From JACQHC01 sp035559715 (GTDB lineage: Bacteria > Gemmatimonadota > Gemmatimonadetes > Gemmatimonadales > GWC2-71-9): 47,916 bases of DNA. The notes beneath the pieces are model-generated. The model saw only the letters and a program-made list of their open reading frames with translations. It ran no database searches and had not been told where the DNA came from. Location of the stretch: positions 1-47,916 of the forward strand of contig DATMAW010000047.1 of the NCBI GenBank assembly GCA_035559715.1, read 5' to 3'. This document shows positions 16,093-24,133 of this stretch, in pieces (the stretch's first letter is position 1; each line of letters begins with the position of its first letter). Made by a program: the position numbers and the translations under genes.

Positions 16093-17769
16093 TCAATGCC
16101 CGACGGCCAGCCCGTCCTTCCGCGGATCCGAGCCTGCGGCCCATCCCCGCAAGAGCCGCATCACGCCCTGCGCGCCACCGAACGACACCTGGGACTCGTC
16201 CACCACGTCGTGTCCCAACGCGACGAGAGCCCGCCGCACGTCGTCGCCCACGGGAGCCTCCACGGCCACGCGGCGATCCGCAAGATGTCGGAAGCGCGGC
16301 GCGTCAATCGCGGCCTGCAGATCCATCCCGAACACCAGCAGATTGAGGAGCACCTGTACGTGACCCTGCGGCTGCATGGCGCCACCCATGACACCGAACG
16401 CAAGCCACGGCTCTTCTCGACCATCCGAACCCGTGCGGGTCACGAACGCGGGAATGATGGTGTGGAACGGCAGGCGCTGCGGCCCCACGGTGTTCGGAAG
16501 CCCAGGGGTCATCGTAAACCCCGCACCACGATTCTGCAGCACGAAGCCGGTGCCAGGCACCACGATGCCCGAGCCGAAGTAATCGAACACGCTGTTGATG
16601 AAGGAAACCATGTTGCCCTCGCGATCCGCCACCGCGAGGTAGATCGTCTCGCTCGACGTGACGGGAGCGCCGGGCTCGACGCGATCAGCCGCGCGCCGCG
16701 GGTCGAGCAACGCCCGCCGCGCCGCGATGAACGCATCGTCCAGTAGGGCGTGGGCGCGCACCGTCATGCGATCCGGATCGCCCACGAACCGGGCGAGGTC
16801 GGCGAACGCCAGCTTCTTGGCCTCGATCAGGTGATGCAGATACGAGGCCGAATTGTGACCCATGGACCGGAGATCGTAGGGCTCGAGAATCCGCAACATC
16901 TCGAGTGCGGCAATCCCCTGCCCGTTCGGCGGCAACTCCCACACGCGATAGCCTTTGAACGGCGCGGAGATCGGCTCCACCCACGCTGGCTGGTGCCGGG
17001 CGAGATCATCAAGAGTGAGAAAACCGCCATGCCGAGCCAGATGATTCACCATCCGCTGCCCCAACTCGCCGCCATACAACGCGCGCGGCCCCTCCACGGC
17101 GATCATGCGGTAGGAACGCGCCAGATCTGGGTTCTCGAACCACTCGCCCGCGCGTGGGGCACGCTCCCCCTCGATGAGGAACGTTGCGCGCGCCCCTTCG
17201 TCCTGTCGCAACCGCGCCTCTTGACCCTGCCAGTCCCGTGCGATGATCGGAGTGACGGGGAAACCATTCTCCGCCAGGCGGATCGCAGGCTCCAGCGCCG
17301 CTGCCAGCGTCACCGTGCCGTATCGTTCCAGCAGCGCCGCCCAGCCGGAGAGCGCTCCGGGAACCGTGACCGACTCGGCGCCCTCGCCCGGCATCGCCCG
17401 ATGACCGCGCTCGACCAACACCTCGCGCGTGAGCAGCGTGCCAGACCGCCCACTCGCATTGAGCCCCACCAGACGCTGCTCCTTCGCGACCCACAGGAGT
17501 GCGAACATGTCCCCGCCGATCCCTGTCATGTGCGGCTCGACCACATTGAGCACGGCCGCGGCCGTTACCGCCGCGTCCACCGCGTTCCCACCCCGCTCGA
17601 GGACCGCAAGGCCGGCGGCGCTGGCAAGTGGCTGACTCGTCGCGATCACTCCGTTTGGAGCGTACACCGTGGAGCGCCCCGCAAGCGTGGTGGGGCGCGA
17701 TTGGCCGAGTGCGGGAGAGGTCATGACGGCAATGGCAAGTAGGAATGTTCGGGTGCGGCGAGGGGCCAT
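16093..17769 (-). CDS. Exported gamma-glutamyltransferase family Ntn hydrolase
   Basis: 558 residues with an N-terminal signal peptide (to about residue 22). GGT enzymes are made as one chain that self-cleaves before a Thr nucleophile. Here the autoprocessing site aligns at T375 in SSETIYLAVADREGNMVSF. The classical enzyme has Thr-Thr-His at this place, while this protein has Thr-Ile-Tyr, as in the acylase/oxamate-amidohydrolase side of the family. Other signatures are present: GGNAVDAAVTAAAVLNVVEP, GIGGDMFALLW, NASGRSG, FGSGIVVPGTGF (which has Gln-Asn-Arg-Gly after it) and GVMGGAMQPQGHVQ. It probably hydrolyses gamma-glutamyl or related amides in the periplasm. Same strand as and just upstream of tctCBA. 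Confidence 0.93.
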   Translation of the reverse strand: MAPRRTRTFLLAIAVMTSPALGQSRPTTLAGRSTVYAPNGVIATSQPLASAAGLAVLERGGNAVDAAVTAAAVLNVVEPHMTGIGGDMFALLWVAKEQRLVGLNASGRSGTLLTREVLVERGHRAMPGEGAESVTVPGALSGWAALLERYGTVTLAAALEPAIRLAENGFPVTPIIARDWQGQEARLRQDEGARATFLIEGERAPRAGEWFENPDLARSYRMIAVEGPRALYGGELGQRMVNHLARHGGFLTLDDLARHQPAWVEPISAPFKGYRVWELPPNGQGIAALEMLRILEPYDLRSMGHNSASYLHHLIEAKKLAFADLARFVGDPDRMTVRAHALLDDAFIAARRALLDPRRAADRVEPGAPVTSSETIYLAVADREGNMVSFINSVFDYFGSGIVVPGTGFVLQNRGAGFTMTPGLPNTVGPQRLPFHTIIPAFVTRTGSDGREEPWLAFGVMGGAMQPQGHVQVLLNLLVFGMDLQAAIDAPRFRHLADRRVAVEAPVGDDVRRALVALGHDVVDESQVSFGGAQGVMRLLRGWAAGSDPRKDGLAVGH

Positions 17770-17840
17770 GGCGGGAAATGTCGGACCTTCAGCTACCGTT
17801 GTCCAATGGCACCAGTGCCCCAGAGGGCTCCGGTGTCATG

Positions 17841-18356
17841 TCAGTCGCGGAGCAGTGCGTACAAGACCTGATCAATCACGCGACCGTCCTTGATGGCACT
17901 CTTCCGCAGCACGGCCTCGCGCGTGTACCCCGCTTTCTCGAGCACGCGCATGGACGCCGGGTTCCACTCGAAGACCGTGGCGTACAACCGATGAAGGGAG
18001 TGCGCGCTGAACGCGTACTGCGAGACGCTGCGCACCACGTCCGTCATAATCCCGCGACCCCAATACTCCTCGCCCAGCCAGAACCCAATCTCCGCCGACA
18101 CCCGGTGCACGTCCGGTTGAATGACGAACCCAATTCCTCCAACGGCGTGCCCGTTCACGTCCACCGCGAAATGGGTTTCCGGATCGACGGTGGTCGCCCA
18201 GTCGATCCACTCCCGCGCCGCGTCCATCGTGTACGGGTGCGGCAGGGCGTCCCGGAGATTGATCCAGACGTTGCGGTTGTTTGCGTGGCGCACCAGCGAT
18301 GGCTCATCGCCGCGACGCCAGCTCCGAACCGCGCACGACAGTAAGAGGATCTCCAC
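17841..18356 (-). CDS. GNAT acetyltransferase, RimJ/RimL type
   Basis: 171 residues. It has the GNAT fold order of the RimJ/RimL subfamily: an N-terminal LRSWRRGD-like strand and turn (VRSWRRGDEPSLVRHANN), AVGGIGFVI, a VSAEIGFWLGEEYWGRGIMT segment carrying the acetyl-CoA pyrophosphate loop (WGRGIM), then the NPASMRVLEKAGYTREA helix-turn typical of this group. Members acetylate N-terminal or side-chain amines of proteins, or small molecules. The target here is unknown. Starts 6 nt after the PadR stop, so the two form a small operon and the PadR protein may control this enzyme's expression. Confidence 0.92.
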   Translation of the reverse strand: MEILLLSCAVRSWRRGDEPSLVRHANNRNVWINLRDALPHPYTMDAAREWIDWATTVDPETHFAVDVNGHAVGGIGFVIQPDVHRVSAEIGFWLGEEYWGRGIMTDVVRSVSQYAFSAHSLHRLYATVFEWNPASMRVLEKAGYTREAVLRKSAIKDGRVIDQVLYALLRD

Positions 18357-18362
18357 CAGCCG

Positions 18363-18899
18363 TTACGGGGCGAGGCCGCCCAGGTCCGCCGCCGCACGGT
18401 CAAGGATCTCGGCGATCTTTTTCTTCTTGGCCTCATCGGCGCCGAGTCTCCATGCCGTCCGATACGCCTGCGTCACGACCCGGCCCACCGCGCGGTTCAC
18501 CTCGTTCATCGGCTCGCCGACGAATCGGTCAATGGTCTCGGCCACGCGATCGAAGATGTCCTCAACGGTTCCCTTGTTCTCGTCCAGAAACCGCCGCCCG
18601 GCCTCCGTGATCGAATACACCTTCTTGCCATCCACTTCCGCCGCCCGCACGAGACCTTCGTCCTCGAGCCACTGCAGGGTGGGATACACCGTGCCGGGCG
18701 ACGGCTTGTAGCATCCGTGCGTGTGCTCCTCGAGCGCCTTCATGACTTCGTACCCGTGCATGGGCTTGTCTCGCAGCAGCTTCAGGATCACGTACTTCAT
18801 GTCCCCGGCTTCGAACCACTGGCGGCGGTGCCGTGGCCCCCGGCCAGCGCTCCACCACCAGGACGGATCAAACCCAAACGCAAAGCCTGCCCGTGCCAT
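18363..18899 (-). CDS. PadR family transcriptional regulator
   Basis: 178 residues. A short Trp/Arg-rich leader (residues 1-33) precedes the winged-helix domain (about 34-110), which carries the PadR pattern: YVILKLLRDKPMHGYEVMKALEE, a recognition helix with PSPGTVYPTLQWLEDEGLV, and the wing GKKVYSITEAGRRFL. The C-terminal helical region (about 115-178) should form the dimer, ending in a Lys-rich EAKKKKIAEIL segment. PadR proteins are usually repressors that respond to small molecules and often regulate their own operon. GGAGGG lies 3 nt before the chosen ATG. An internal ATG at residue 34 would give the bare domain. Two dyad sequences lie within 100 nt upstream. Confidence 0.95.
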   Translation of the reverse strand: MARAGFAFGFDPSWWWSAGRGPRHRRQWFEAGDMKYVILKLLRDKPMHGYEVMKALEEHTHGCYKPSPGTVYPTLQWLEDEGLVRAAEVDGKKVYSITEAGRRFLDENKGTVEDIFDRVAETIDRFVGEPMNEVNRAVGRVVTQAYRTAWRLGADEAKKKKIAEILDRAAADLGGLAP

Positions 18900-18961
18900 A
18901 TGCCCTCCGTTACTACGTGTCGAATATTCACGCGCTATATCGTTGATACTACGCTACGGTG

Positions 18962-18973
18962 TAACGTACGTTA
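18962..18973. promoter_or_regulatory. Candidate PadR operator, 12-bp perfect palindrome
   Basis: TAACGTACGTTA is a perfect palindrome about 63 nt upstream of the padR start, in an AT-rich pocket of otherwise GC-rich DNA that also holds two TATATCG copies (about 18936-18942 and 18972-18978). Autoregulation by PadR is usual in the family. Binding here is inferred from position and symmetry only. Confidence 0.5.
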
Positions 18974-18983
18974 TATCGCCGAG

Positions 18984-18997
18984 AGGGACAAGTCCCT
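18984..18997. promoter_or_regulatory. Second dyad upstream of padR
   Basis: AGGGAC and GTCCCT separated by 2 nt, just upstream of the 12-bp palindrome. It may be a second regulator half-site pair or a small hairpin. Weak evidence. Confidence 0.3.
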
Positions 18998-19043
18998 GAA
19001 CTAGGGCAAGGTCGAGTAGAGAGAGTTTGAGTCGGTCCGAACG

Positions 19044-19076
19044 AAAAAAGGGGGGCGATCCGCGAGGGACCGCCCC
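19044..19076 (-). terminator. Rho-independent terminator of the DoxX gene
   Basis: A 10-bp stem (19052-19061 with 19067-19076, one G-T wobble), a 5-nt loop, then a C-rich step and six T residues on the minus strand. It lies 26 nt beyond the DoxX stop. Confidence 0.9.
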
Positions 19077-19102
19077 TGGAACGACCGCGCTACCGTGCTT
19101 CC

Positions 19103-19510
19103 TCAGCCGCCGAGGCTCATGGGCCAGGGCCCTCCGCCATAGCGCGCCATGAACAGGGCCGCGCCACCCATCGAAAGGTCCTTGAGGAAGTGAATGCGCT
19201 CATTCATGCGCGCCATGGGGTCCGTCTCAGTCCAGAAGTGGTGAATGAAATAGGAAGTCCACAGCATGAAGATGAACAGCAGCCCCGCCCCGATAAACCG
19301 ATGCCAGCCCAGGACGATGGTAAGACCACCCACAAGGCTCATCACTCCGGTCAGCGGCACGGTGAGTTTTGGCATCGGCGCACCACGGCTCGCGGCGTAG
19401 CCGGTCATGGCATCCATCTGCGTCAAGTGGCCAATGCCAGATGAGATGAAAATCAACGCGAACAGGGTCCGACCGACGAGATGCATCCACGGGTAGAGTA
19501 AGTCGAGCAT
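19103..19510 (-). CDS. DoxX family membrane protein
   Basis: 135 residues from the ATG at 19510, preceded by a strong AGGAGG ribosome site 5 nt away. A longer in-frame start exists but lacks one. Four hydrophobic helices are predicted (about 5-25, 48-66, 71-90, 107-123) with the DoxX pattern: GRTLFALIFISSGIGHL in the first helix, then MPKLTVPLTGVMSLVGGLTIVLGW. The HHFWTETDPMARMNERIHFLKDLSMGGAALF segment is typical of the family's last helix. DoxX proteins are inner-membrane subunits linked to quinone or thiol redox functions. The exact role is unknown. Single gene with its own terminator. Confidence 0.93.
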   Translation of the reverse strand: MLDLLYPWMHLVGRTLFALIFISSGIGHLTQMDAMTGYAASRGAPMPKLTVPLTGVMSLVGGLTIVLGWHRFIGAGLLFIFMLWTSYFIHHFWTETDPMARMNERIHFLKDLSMGGAALFMARYGGGPWPMSLGG

Positions 19511-19639
19511 GCTCCCTCCTGATCCGACGCGAGTGGAACGGGCGAACGCCGCCGGCGACAAAATACGGTTCAGGGTCGCGCTCTACCATAGTTCTCGGGC
19601 CACCGGTAGCTTCGCTCGACTTCCTTCCGGCCCGTACCA

Positions 19640-22384
19640 ATGATGAAACCCGTCCTCATCGCAGCGATTCTCTCAATCGTCTCCGCCACGTCGGCCAGCT
19701 TGCGGGCACAGGGTGGGCAACCGTTCGACTTCTACGGCCGCGGGCCCTATCGCCCCGGCGTCCCGCGCCCCAGCGAAGTCTTGGGCTACGGCGCCGGCCA
19801 GCGACACACCCAATACGCGCAGCAGCAGGTCGTACTCGATCGCATGATCGCGGCCGCGCCGGACCGCGTGCGCACCGAGGTCATCGGCACCACCGAAGAG
19901 GGCCGGGTGATGCGCGTGCTGATCGTAACCGCGCCTGAGAATATCGCCCGGCTCGAGGAGATCCGCGCCGATCTCGGTCGCTTGACCGACGCGGCGCGGA
20001 CAACACCGCAGGAGGCGGCTGCGATCGCCGCCCGGACTCCGAGCGCCGTGTTCCTGTCGTACTCGATCCATGGCAACGAGCCGGCAGGATTCGAGGCCGT
20101 CATGTGGGTAGCCTACCAACTCCTCGCCTCTGAGGAGCCGGCCACGCTGGAGATTCTCCGAAACGTGGTCGTCCTCTTGAACCCATCGGCAAACCCGGAT
20201 GGCCACGAGCGGTTCGCCGTGTGGTACAACTCTCTGTCGCTGGGAACTGACGAGCCGTTCGGCTACGAGGCCGTCGAACCGTGGGACATTCAGGGAAGAT
20301 TCGGGCATTACCGGTTTGACATGAACCGAGACCTGATTGCCCAGTCCCACGCGCCGACGCGGGCCATGCTGAGCGCGCTCATGCGGTGGCACCCGCAAGT
20401 GGTGGTAGATCACCACAGCACGGTCCAGCCGTTCTTCTTCGCTCCGGCCGCGTTGCCCCTAAACGCGAACCTGCCGCCGCACGCCGCCAGATGGCAGGAG
20501 ACGTTCGGCCGAGGCAACGCCGCGGCGTTCGATGCCCACGGCTGGCAGTACAACGTGCGCGACGTGTTCGATCTTTTCTACCCCGGCTATTGGGACGCGG
20601 GGCCGGCGCTGCACGGTGCCACGGGGATGACCTACGAGACAGATGGCGGACCTGAGCTGGCCATTCGGCAGGACGACGGAACCGTCATCACGTTCACCGA
20701 TGGCATCGCCCACCACATGGTGGCGTCGCTCGCAACGCTCGCCACCGCGGCGGCCAATCGAGAGCAACGGTTGCGGGACTTCTACGACTTCCACCGCACG
20801 GCCATCGAGGAAGCCCGGGCCGGGCGCATGAAGCGTGTCGTCATCCTGCCCGACAACGATCCCACCAATGCGGCGCGCCTGTCGGTCCTGCTGTTGCGCC
20901 ACGGCATCCGCGTGGGGAGGCTCACCCAACCGCTGGCCTCGGCAGCCGCACGACGTTACCTCGACGGACCTTCGGCCGCGGCCACGCGACAGACCTTCCC
21001 TGCCGGCGCTCTGGTGGTCGACCTGGCCCAATCGGAGGGCAGGCTCGCCAAGGCGCTGCTCGAGCCGCGAGCCGAGCTGGACTCGTCGTTCGAGCGGCGT
21101 CAGATGGAGAGGTTCCAGCGCAATCGGCGCCGCGGAGACGACGCCGAGCGTGAGGGTTACGAGTTCTACGACGTGACGGCGTGGTCCCTGCCGTACACGC
21201 TCGGACTCGAAGCCTATTGGACCGAGGACGCTGGCCCCGCGGCGGTCGAGGCCCTGTCCCTGCCGCCGGATAGCGACCCGGTTCGCGCGCTCGCCCCCCT
21301 GGGAACCGTGAGCGGCCGCGCGCGATCCGCGTATGTGTTCCGCAACGATCGCCAGGCCGCCGCCGAGCTTGCCTTTGCGTTGCTGCGTGAGGGATTCGTG
21401 CTCGGCGTGGCGCGTGAGTCGCTGCGCGCCGACGGTCGCCGATACCCGCGCGGCACCTTCATCGCGCGCGTGGCCCGCAACGCACCCACGCTGCCCGAAC
21501 GCATCTCGGCCCTGGCGCGCGAGATCGGCGTGCCCGTGGACGCCATCGAGTCCGCGTTCCCCGACTCCGGGCAGGTGGGCGTGGGATCCCGCAGGGTGGA
21601 ACCCGTGTTCCGGCCGCGCATTCTCGTGGCGATGGGGGCGGGGATCTCACAGACCAGCTACGGAGCCACGTGGCACTTCCTCGAGCAGGAGCTCCGACAG
21701 CCGTTCACGGCGGTAGCGCTTTCGGCCATCGGCCGAATGCACACGCTCCCCGACTACAACGTGCTGATCATCCCCACGGGCGCGCGCGGCACGATGCAGC
21801 GGGAACTCGGCGAGCCCGGGGCCGACCGATTGAAGCGCTGGGTACAGGACGGCGGCGCCGTGATCGGATTCGGGGGAGGAGCCGAACTGCTGGGCAAGGG
21901 CGGGATTCAGCTCTCCACCGTCGAGCCAGTCGGAGTAGATGCCGACACCGCCAGGGCCAAGCGCGACACGCTGCCCAGCGGGGCCCAGCATACGCCGCCG
22001 TTGGCGTCACCGACGGGGGGCGCCACCCATCGCCCGGAGGAAATCCCGGGTGCGATCTTCCGGGCGACCCTGGACCGTGCCCACTGGCTCACCGCGGGCT
22101 ACGAGCGCACGCATCTGGCGGTCCTACTCGACGGCAGTACGATGTTGAAAGCATCGGCCAAGGGCGATAACCCGGTGGCCTTCGTAGGTGACTCGCTGGT
22201 CCTGTCCGGCTTCGTCTGGCCCGGCAATACGGAGCGCCTGCTGAAGGGAACCGTGTGGGCCGCAAGCGAGCGCGTGGGGCGGGGGCACGCCGTGCTGTTC
22301 GCCGCCGATCCGTTGTTCAGGGCTTTTTGGCGCAGTGCGGCGAGGCTACTGACCAACGCGATTCTGTTGGGGCCGGGACGATGA
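19640..22384 (+). CDS. Large exported M14 zinc carboxypeptidase
   Basis: 914 residues with a signal peptide (to about residue 24, SLRAQG). The M14 zinc site is complete: H144-x-x-E147 in YSIHGNEPAG and His258/259 in VVDHHST. Substrate-binding NPDGHE (about 185-190) and MNRD (about 228-231) are present, as is a candidate catalytic Glu E333 in MTYETDGG. The long C-terminal region (about 400-914) is not part of the peptidase core. It contains glutamine-amidotransferase-like strands (VVILPDNDPTNA, RILVAMGAGIS, YNVLIIPTGARGTM, WVQDGGAVIGFGGGAELL), as in other large M14 proteins from this kind of organism. It probably trims peptides in the periplasm. Two adjacent ATG codons (19640, 19643) make the start uncertain by one residue. 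Confidence 0.93.
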   Translation: MMKPVLIAAILSIVSATSASLRAQGGQPFDFYGRGPYRPGVPRPSEVLGYGAGQRHTQYAQQQVVLDRMIAAAPDRVRTEVIGTTEEGRVMRVLIVTAPENIARLEEIRADLGRLTDAARTTPQEAAAIAARTPSAVFLSYSIHGNEPAGFEAVMWVAYQLLASEEPATLEILRNVVVLLNPSANPDGHERFAVWYNSLSLGTDEPFGYEAVEPWDIQGRFGHYRFDMNRDLIAQSHAPTRAMLSALMRWHPQVVVDHHSTVQPFFFAPAALPLNANLPPHAARWQETFGRGNAAAFDAHGWQYNVRDVFDLFYPGYWDAGPALHGATGMTYETDGGPELAIRQDDGTVITFTDGIAHHMVASLATLATAAANREQRLRDFYDFHRTAIEEARAGRMKRVVILPDNDPTNAARLSVLLLRHGIRVGRLTQPLASAAARRYLDGPSAAATRQTFPAGALVVDLAQSEGRLAKALLEPRAELDSSFERRQMERFQRNRRRGDDAEREGYEFYDVTAWSLPYTLGLEAYWTEDAGPAAVEALSLPPDSDPVRALAPLGTVSGRARSAYVFRNDRQAAAELAFALLREGFVLGVARESLRADGRRYPRGTFIARVARNAPTLPERISALAREIGVPVDAIESAFPDSGQVGVGSRRVEPVFRPRILVAMGAGISQTSYGATWHFLEQELRQPFTAVALSAIGRMHTLPDYNVLIIPTGARGTMQRELGEPGADRLKRWVQDGGAVIGFGGGAELLGKGGIQLSTVEPVGVDADTARAKRDTLPSGAQHTPPLASPTGGATHRPEEIPGAIFRATLDRAHWLTAGYERTHLAVLLDGSTMLKASAKGDNPVAFVGDSLVLSGFVWPGNTERLLKGTVWAASERVGRGHAVLFAADPLFRAFWRSAARLLTNAILLGPGR

Positions 22385-22395
22385 AGGGTTGAGCC

Positions 22396-22462
22396 GTGAG
22401 AGGTGAGACGTGAGAGGCGCCATCAGTGGTCACGCTCAGCGGTCTCACCTCTCACCTCCCAG
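22396..22462. repeat. Inverted arrays of a 7-bp repeat (GTGAGAS)
   Basis: Three direct heptamers (GTGAGAG, GTGAGAC, GTGAGAG at 22396, 22403, 22410) face two or three reverse-complement heptamers from 22442. The outer 14 bp (22396-22409 with 22442-22455) pair perfectly. It lies between convergent genes and has no T-run, so a classical terminator is less likely than a repeat-derived hairpin. Confidence 0.8.
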
Positions 22463-22474
22463 GCTTCGCTCCCG

Positions 22475-23494
22475 CTAGCGGTCTCGCCTCGGTTCCCGGT
22501 CGGAGTGGTCGTGGTCCGGCCCGTCATGTTCCAACCGGTCTTCGCGTGAAGGGATCGTCCCTGTCACCGTCATTCGCCGTTTCTGGCGCATGATCTCGAT
22601 CTCGACCGTCTCTCCCTCGTCGTAGGATCGCAGGATCCGCACGGCACTCGCCTGACTGGTCGGGGTCCGGCCACCAATCCTGAGAATCACGTCGCCCGCC
22701 CGAAGATTGAGTGTGCCATCCCGCGGTGCCCGAATCACGAGCAGCCCGTCGCTCACACCGAAGTACTCACCAAGCTCCGGATTGAGCGCCACGAGTTCCA
22801 TGTCGAGCCAGCGGTCGGAGAGCGAGAACACCATGCTTCGCCCGGCCATGCCTGCCGCCATGTCACGCAAACGCTCGGCATCGATCTTCACGCTTGGGGG
22901 ATCCACGGTGACGAACCCGGACCAGCCGCCAGGCTCCAGATCCCGCGCAACAATGGTGGCACGTCGGGTCTCGCCACCGCGCCGGTACTCCACCTGCACG
23001 GTGTCGCCGTCTTCCAAATCCCGGGCGAAGTCCACGAGTTTTCGTCCGGGCTCGGACTCACGTTCTCCTGCAGCCGGGTAGCGCCCCGCCAAGCGCTCCC
23101 CATTGAAGACGGTAATGACGTCGCCCGACCGGAGACCGGCCTCCTCGGCTGGGCCGCCGGGTGTCACGCCCACCAGCTCAGCGCCGATCGAGTCGACGCG
23201 CGGATTCCGCTCCGTTCGGACCGTGACGCCCAGTCGGGCGCGATTGCCCATGAACGTCACGAAGGGCCCCGACGACCACACGCGCGGCGCCGCGCGTGCC
23301 ACCGCGCGGCCCTGCCGTCGGTCCATCTCGTTGAGCCGCCGCTCGAGCTCGCGCATCTCATTCCGCAGCTCGCGCATCCGCTCTTCCACTTCGCGGCGCT
23401 CGCGCTCCTGCTGCTGCGTGGCCCCCTGCTGCGCGACCAGCGGCGCGGCTGCAGCAAGTGCGAAACCGAGAGCCATCAGGGTTTTCATGTACAT
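22475..23494 (-). CDS. Exported coiled-coil protein with two PDZ domains
   Basis: 339 residues. AAGGAG lies 5 nt before the first ATG at 23494. A signal peptide (to about 22) is followed by a charged coiled coil (about 27-62, with EERMRELRNEMRELERRLNE). PDZ domain 1 (about 86-190) contains GVTPGGPAEEAGLRSGDVITVFNG. A second PDZ-like domain (about 235-315) contains LLVIRAPRDGTLNLRAGDVILRIGG. The tail is His/Asp/Arg-rich. There is no protease Ser-His-Asp or HExxH motif, so unlike DegS or RseP it cannot cleave, and it looks like a periplasmic scaffold or sensor. It is the third gene after an ECF sigma factor and its anti-sigma (48 nt gap), suggesting a role in that signalling circuit or as its target. 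Confidence 0.9.
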   Translation of the reverse strand: MYMKTLMALGFALAAAAPLVAQQGATQQQERERREVEERMRELRNEMRELERRLNEMDRRQGRAVARAAPRVWSSGPFVTFMGNRARLGVTVRTERNPRVDSIGAELVGVTPGGPAEEAGLRSGDVITVFNGERLAGRYPAAGERESEPGRKLVDFARDLEDGDTVQVEYRRGGETRRATIVARDLEPGGWSGFVTVDPPSVKIDAERLRDMAAGMAGRSMVFSLSDRWLDMELVALNPELGEYFGVSDGLLVIRAPRDGTLNLRAGDVILRIGGRTPTSQASAVRILRSYDEGETVEIEIMRQKRRMTVTGTIPSREDRLEHDGPDHDHSDREPRRDR

Positions 23495-23520
23495 GTCTGC
23501 TCCTTACAATGCAACGCGGT

Positions 23521-23541
23521 CAGCAATCAGCACTCAGCTCC
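23521..23541. repeat. Short tandem 7-bp repeat (CAGCAMT)
   Basis: Three phased heptamers, CAGCAAT, CAGCACT and CAGCTCC, immediately beyond the anti-sigma stop and within the 48-nt spacer before the PDZ gene. They share the unit seen at 34526. Confidence 0.65.
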
Positions 23542-23542
23542 C

Positions 23543-24133
23543 TCACAGCCCCACATACGCCGCTCTGGTCACGTGCACTCGCACCAACTCGTCCATCAGC
23601 TGGACCCGCTGGCGCCACAGCTCGAGCATCTCGTCGGGCGTGGCTCCCCGCCGCTGGGCCTCGGCCAGGCCAAGGTCAATCACGGCGATGCGATCTTCCA
23701 GTTCCGCCACCGCTCCGGCGGCTCGTCCGTTCAGCACGCGGCTCGTGGGATCGTATGCCCGCAACGCTTCCTCCAGGCGCTGCGACTGCTGCACCAGCGC
23801 CTGGAGATCCGCCGCACTCGCCGCGGCAGCCGACCGCGCGCGCGCCGCCTGCACACCGATCACCAGCACGGCAGCCGCCGCAGCCGCCAATGATCCCCAG
23901 CTCCAAACGAGGCGGCGGTGCCGCCGACGCTCATCGTCCAGCGCCGCCCGCACGTCATCCCAACGATCACGCGGTGGCCGGAGCGCCGGCAGCGCCTTGA
24001 GCGCCGCCACGCGTTGATGCAGCCGATCGAACTCGATGCGGCACACCTCGCACTCGGCCAGATGCCGCTGCGCCTGCGCCGTCCCTTCGCCATCCCGCAG
24101 CGCGATCAGGTCGTCCATCGTGCAGTGCATCAT
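23543..24133 (-). CDS. Zinc-finger anti-sigma factor (transmembrane)
   Basis: 196 residues from the ATG at 24133, whose first bases overlap the sigma-factor stop (ATGA). The N-terminal cytosolic part has the ZAS zinc motif H24-x3-C28-x2-C31 (QRHLAECEVCR) that grips ECF sigma factors. One membrane helix follows at about 73-96 (LVWSWGSLAAAAAAVLVIGV). The periplasmic part (about 100-196) is predicted to be helical, with QALVQQSQRLEEALRAY and an RQRVQLMDELVRVHV tail, possibly a coiled coil that partners the PDZ/coiled-coil protein encoded next. The role is to hold the sigma factor inactive until a cell-envelope signal arrives. Confidence 0.92.
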   Translation of the reverse strand: MMHCTMDDLIALRDGEGTAQAQRHLAECEVCRIEFDRLHQRVAALKALPALRPPRDRWDDVRAALDDERRRHRRLVWSWGSLAAAAAAVLVIGVQAARARSAAAASAADLQALVQQSQRLEEALRAYDPTSRVLNGRAAGAVAELEDRIAVIDLGLAEAQRRGATPDEMLELWRQRVQLMDELVRVHVTRAAYVGL

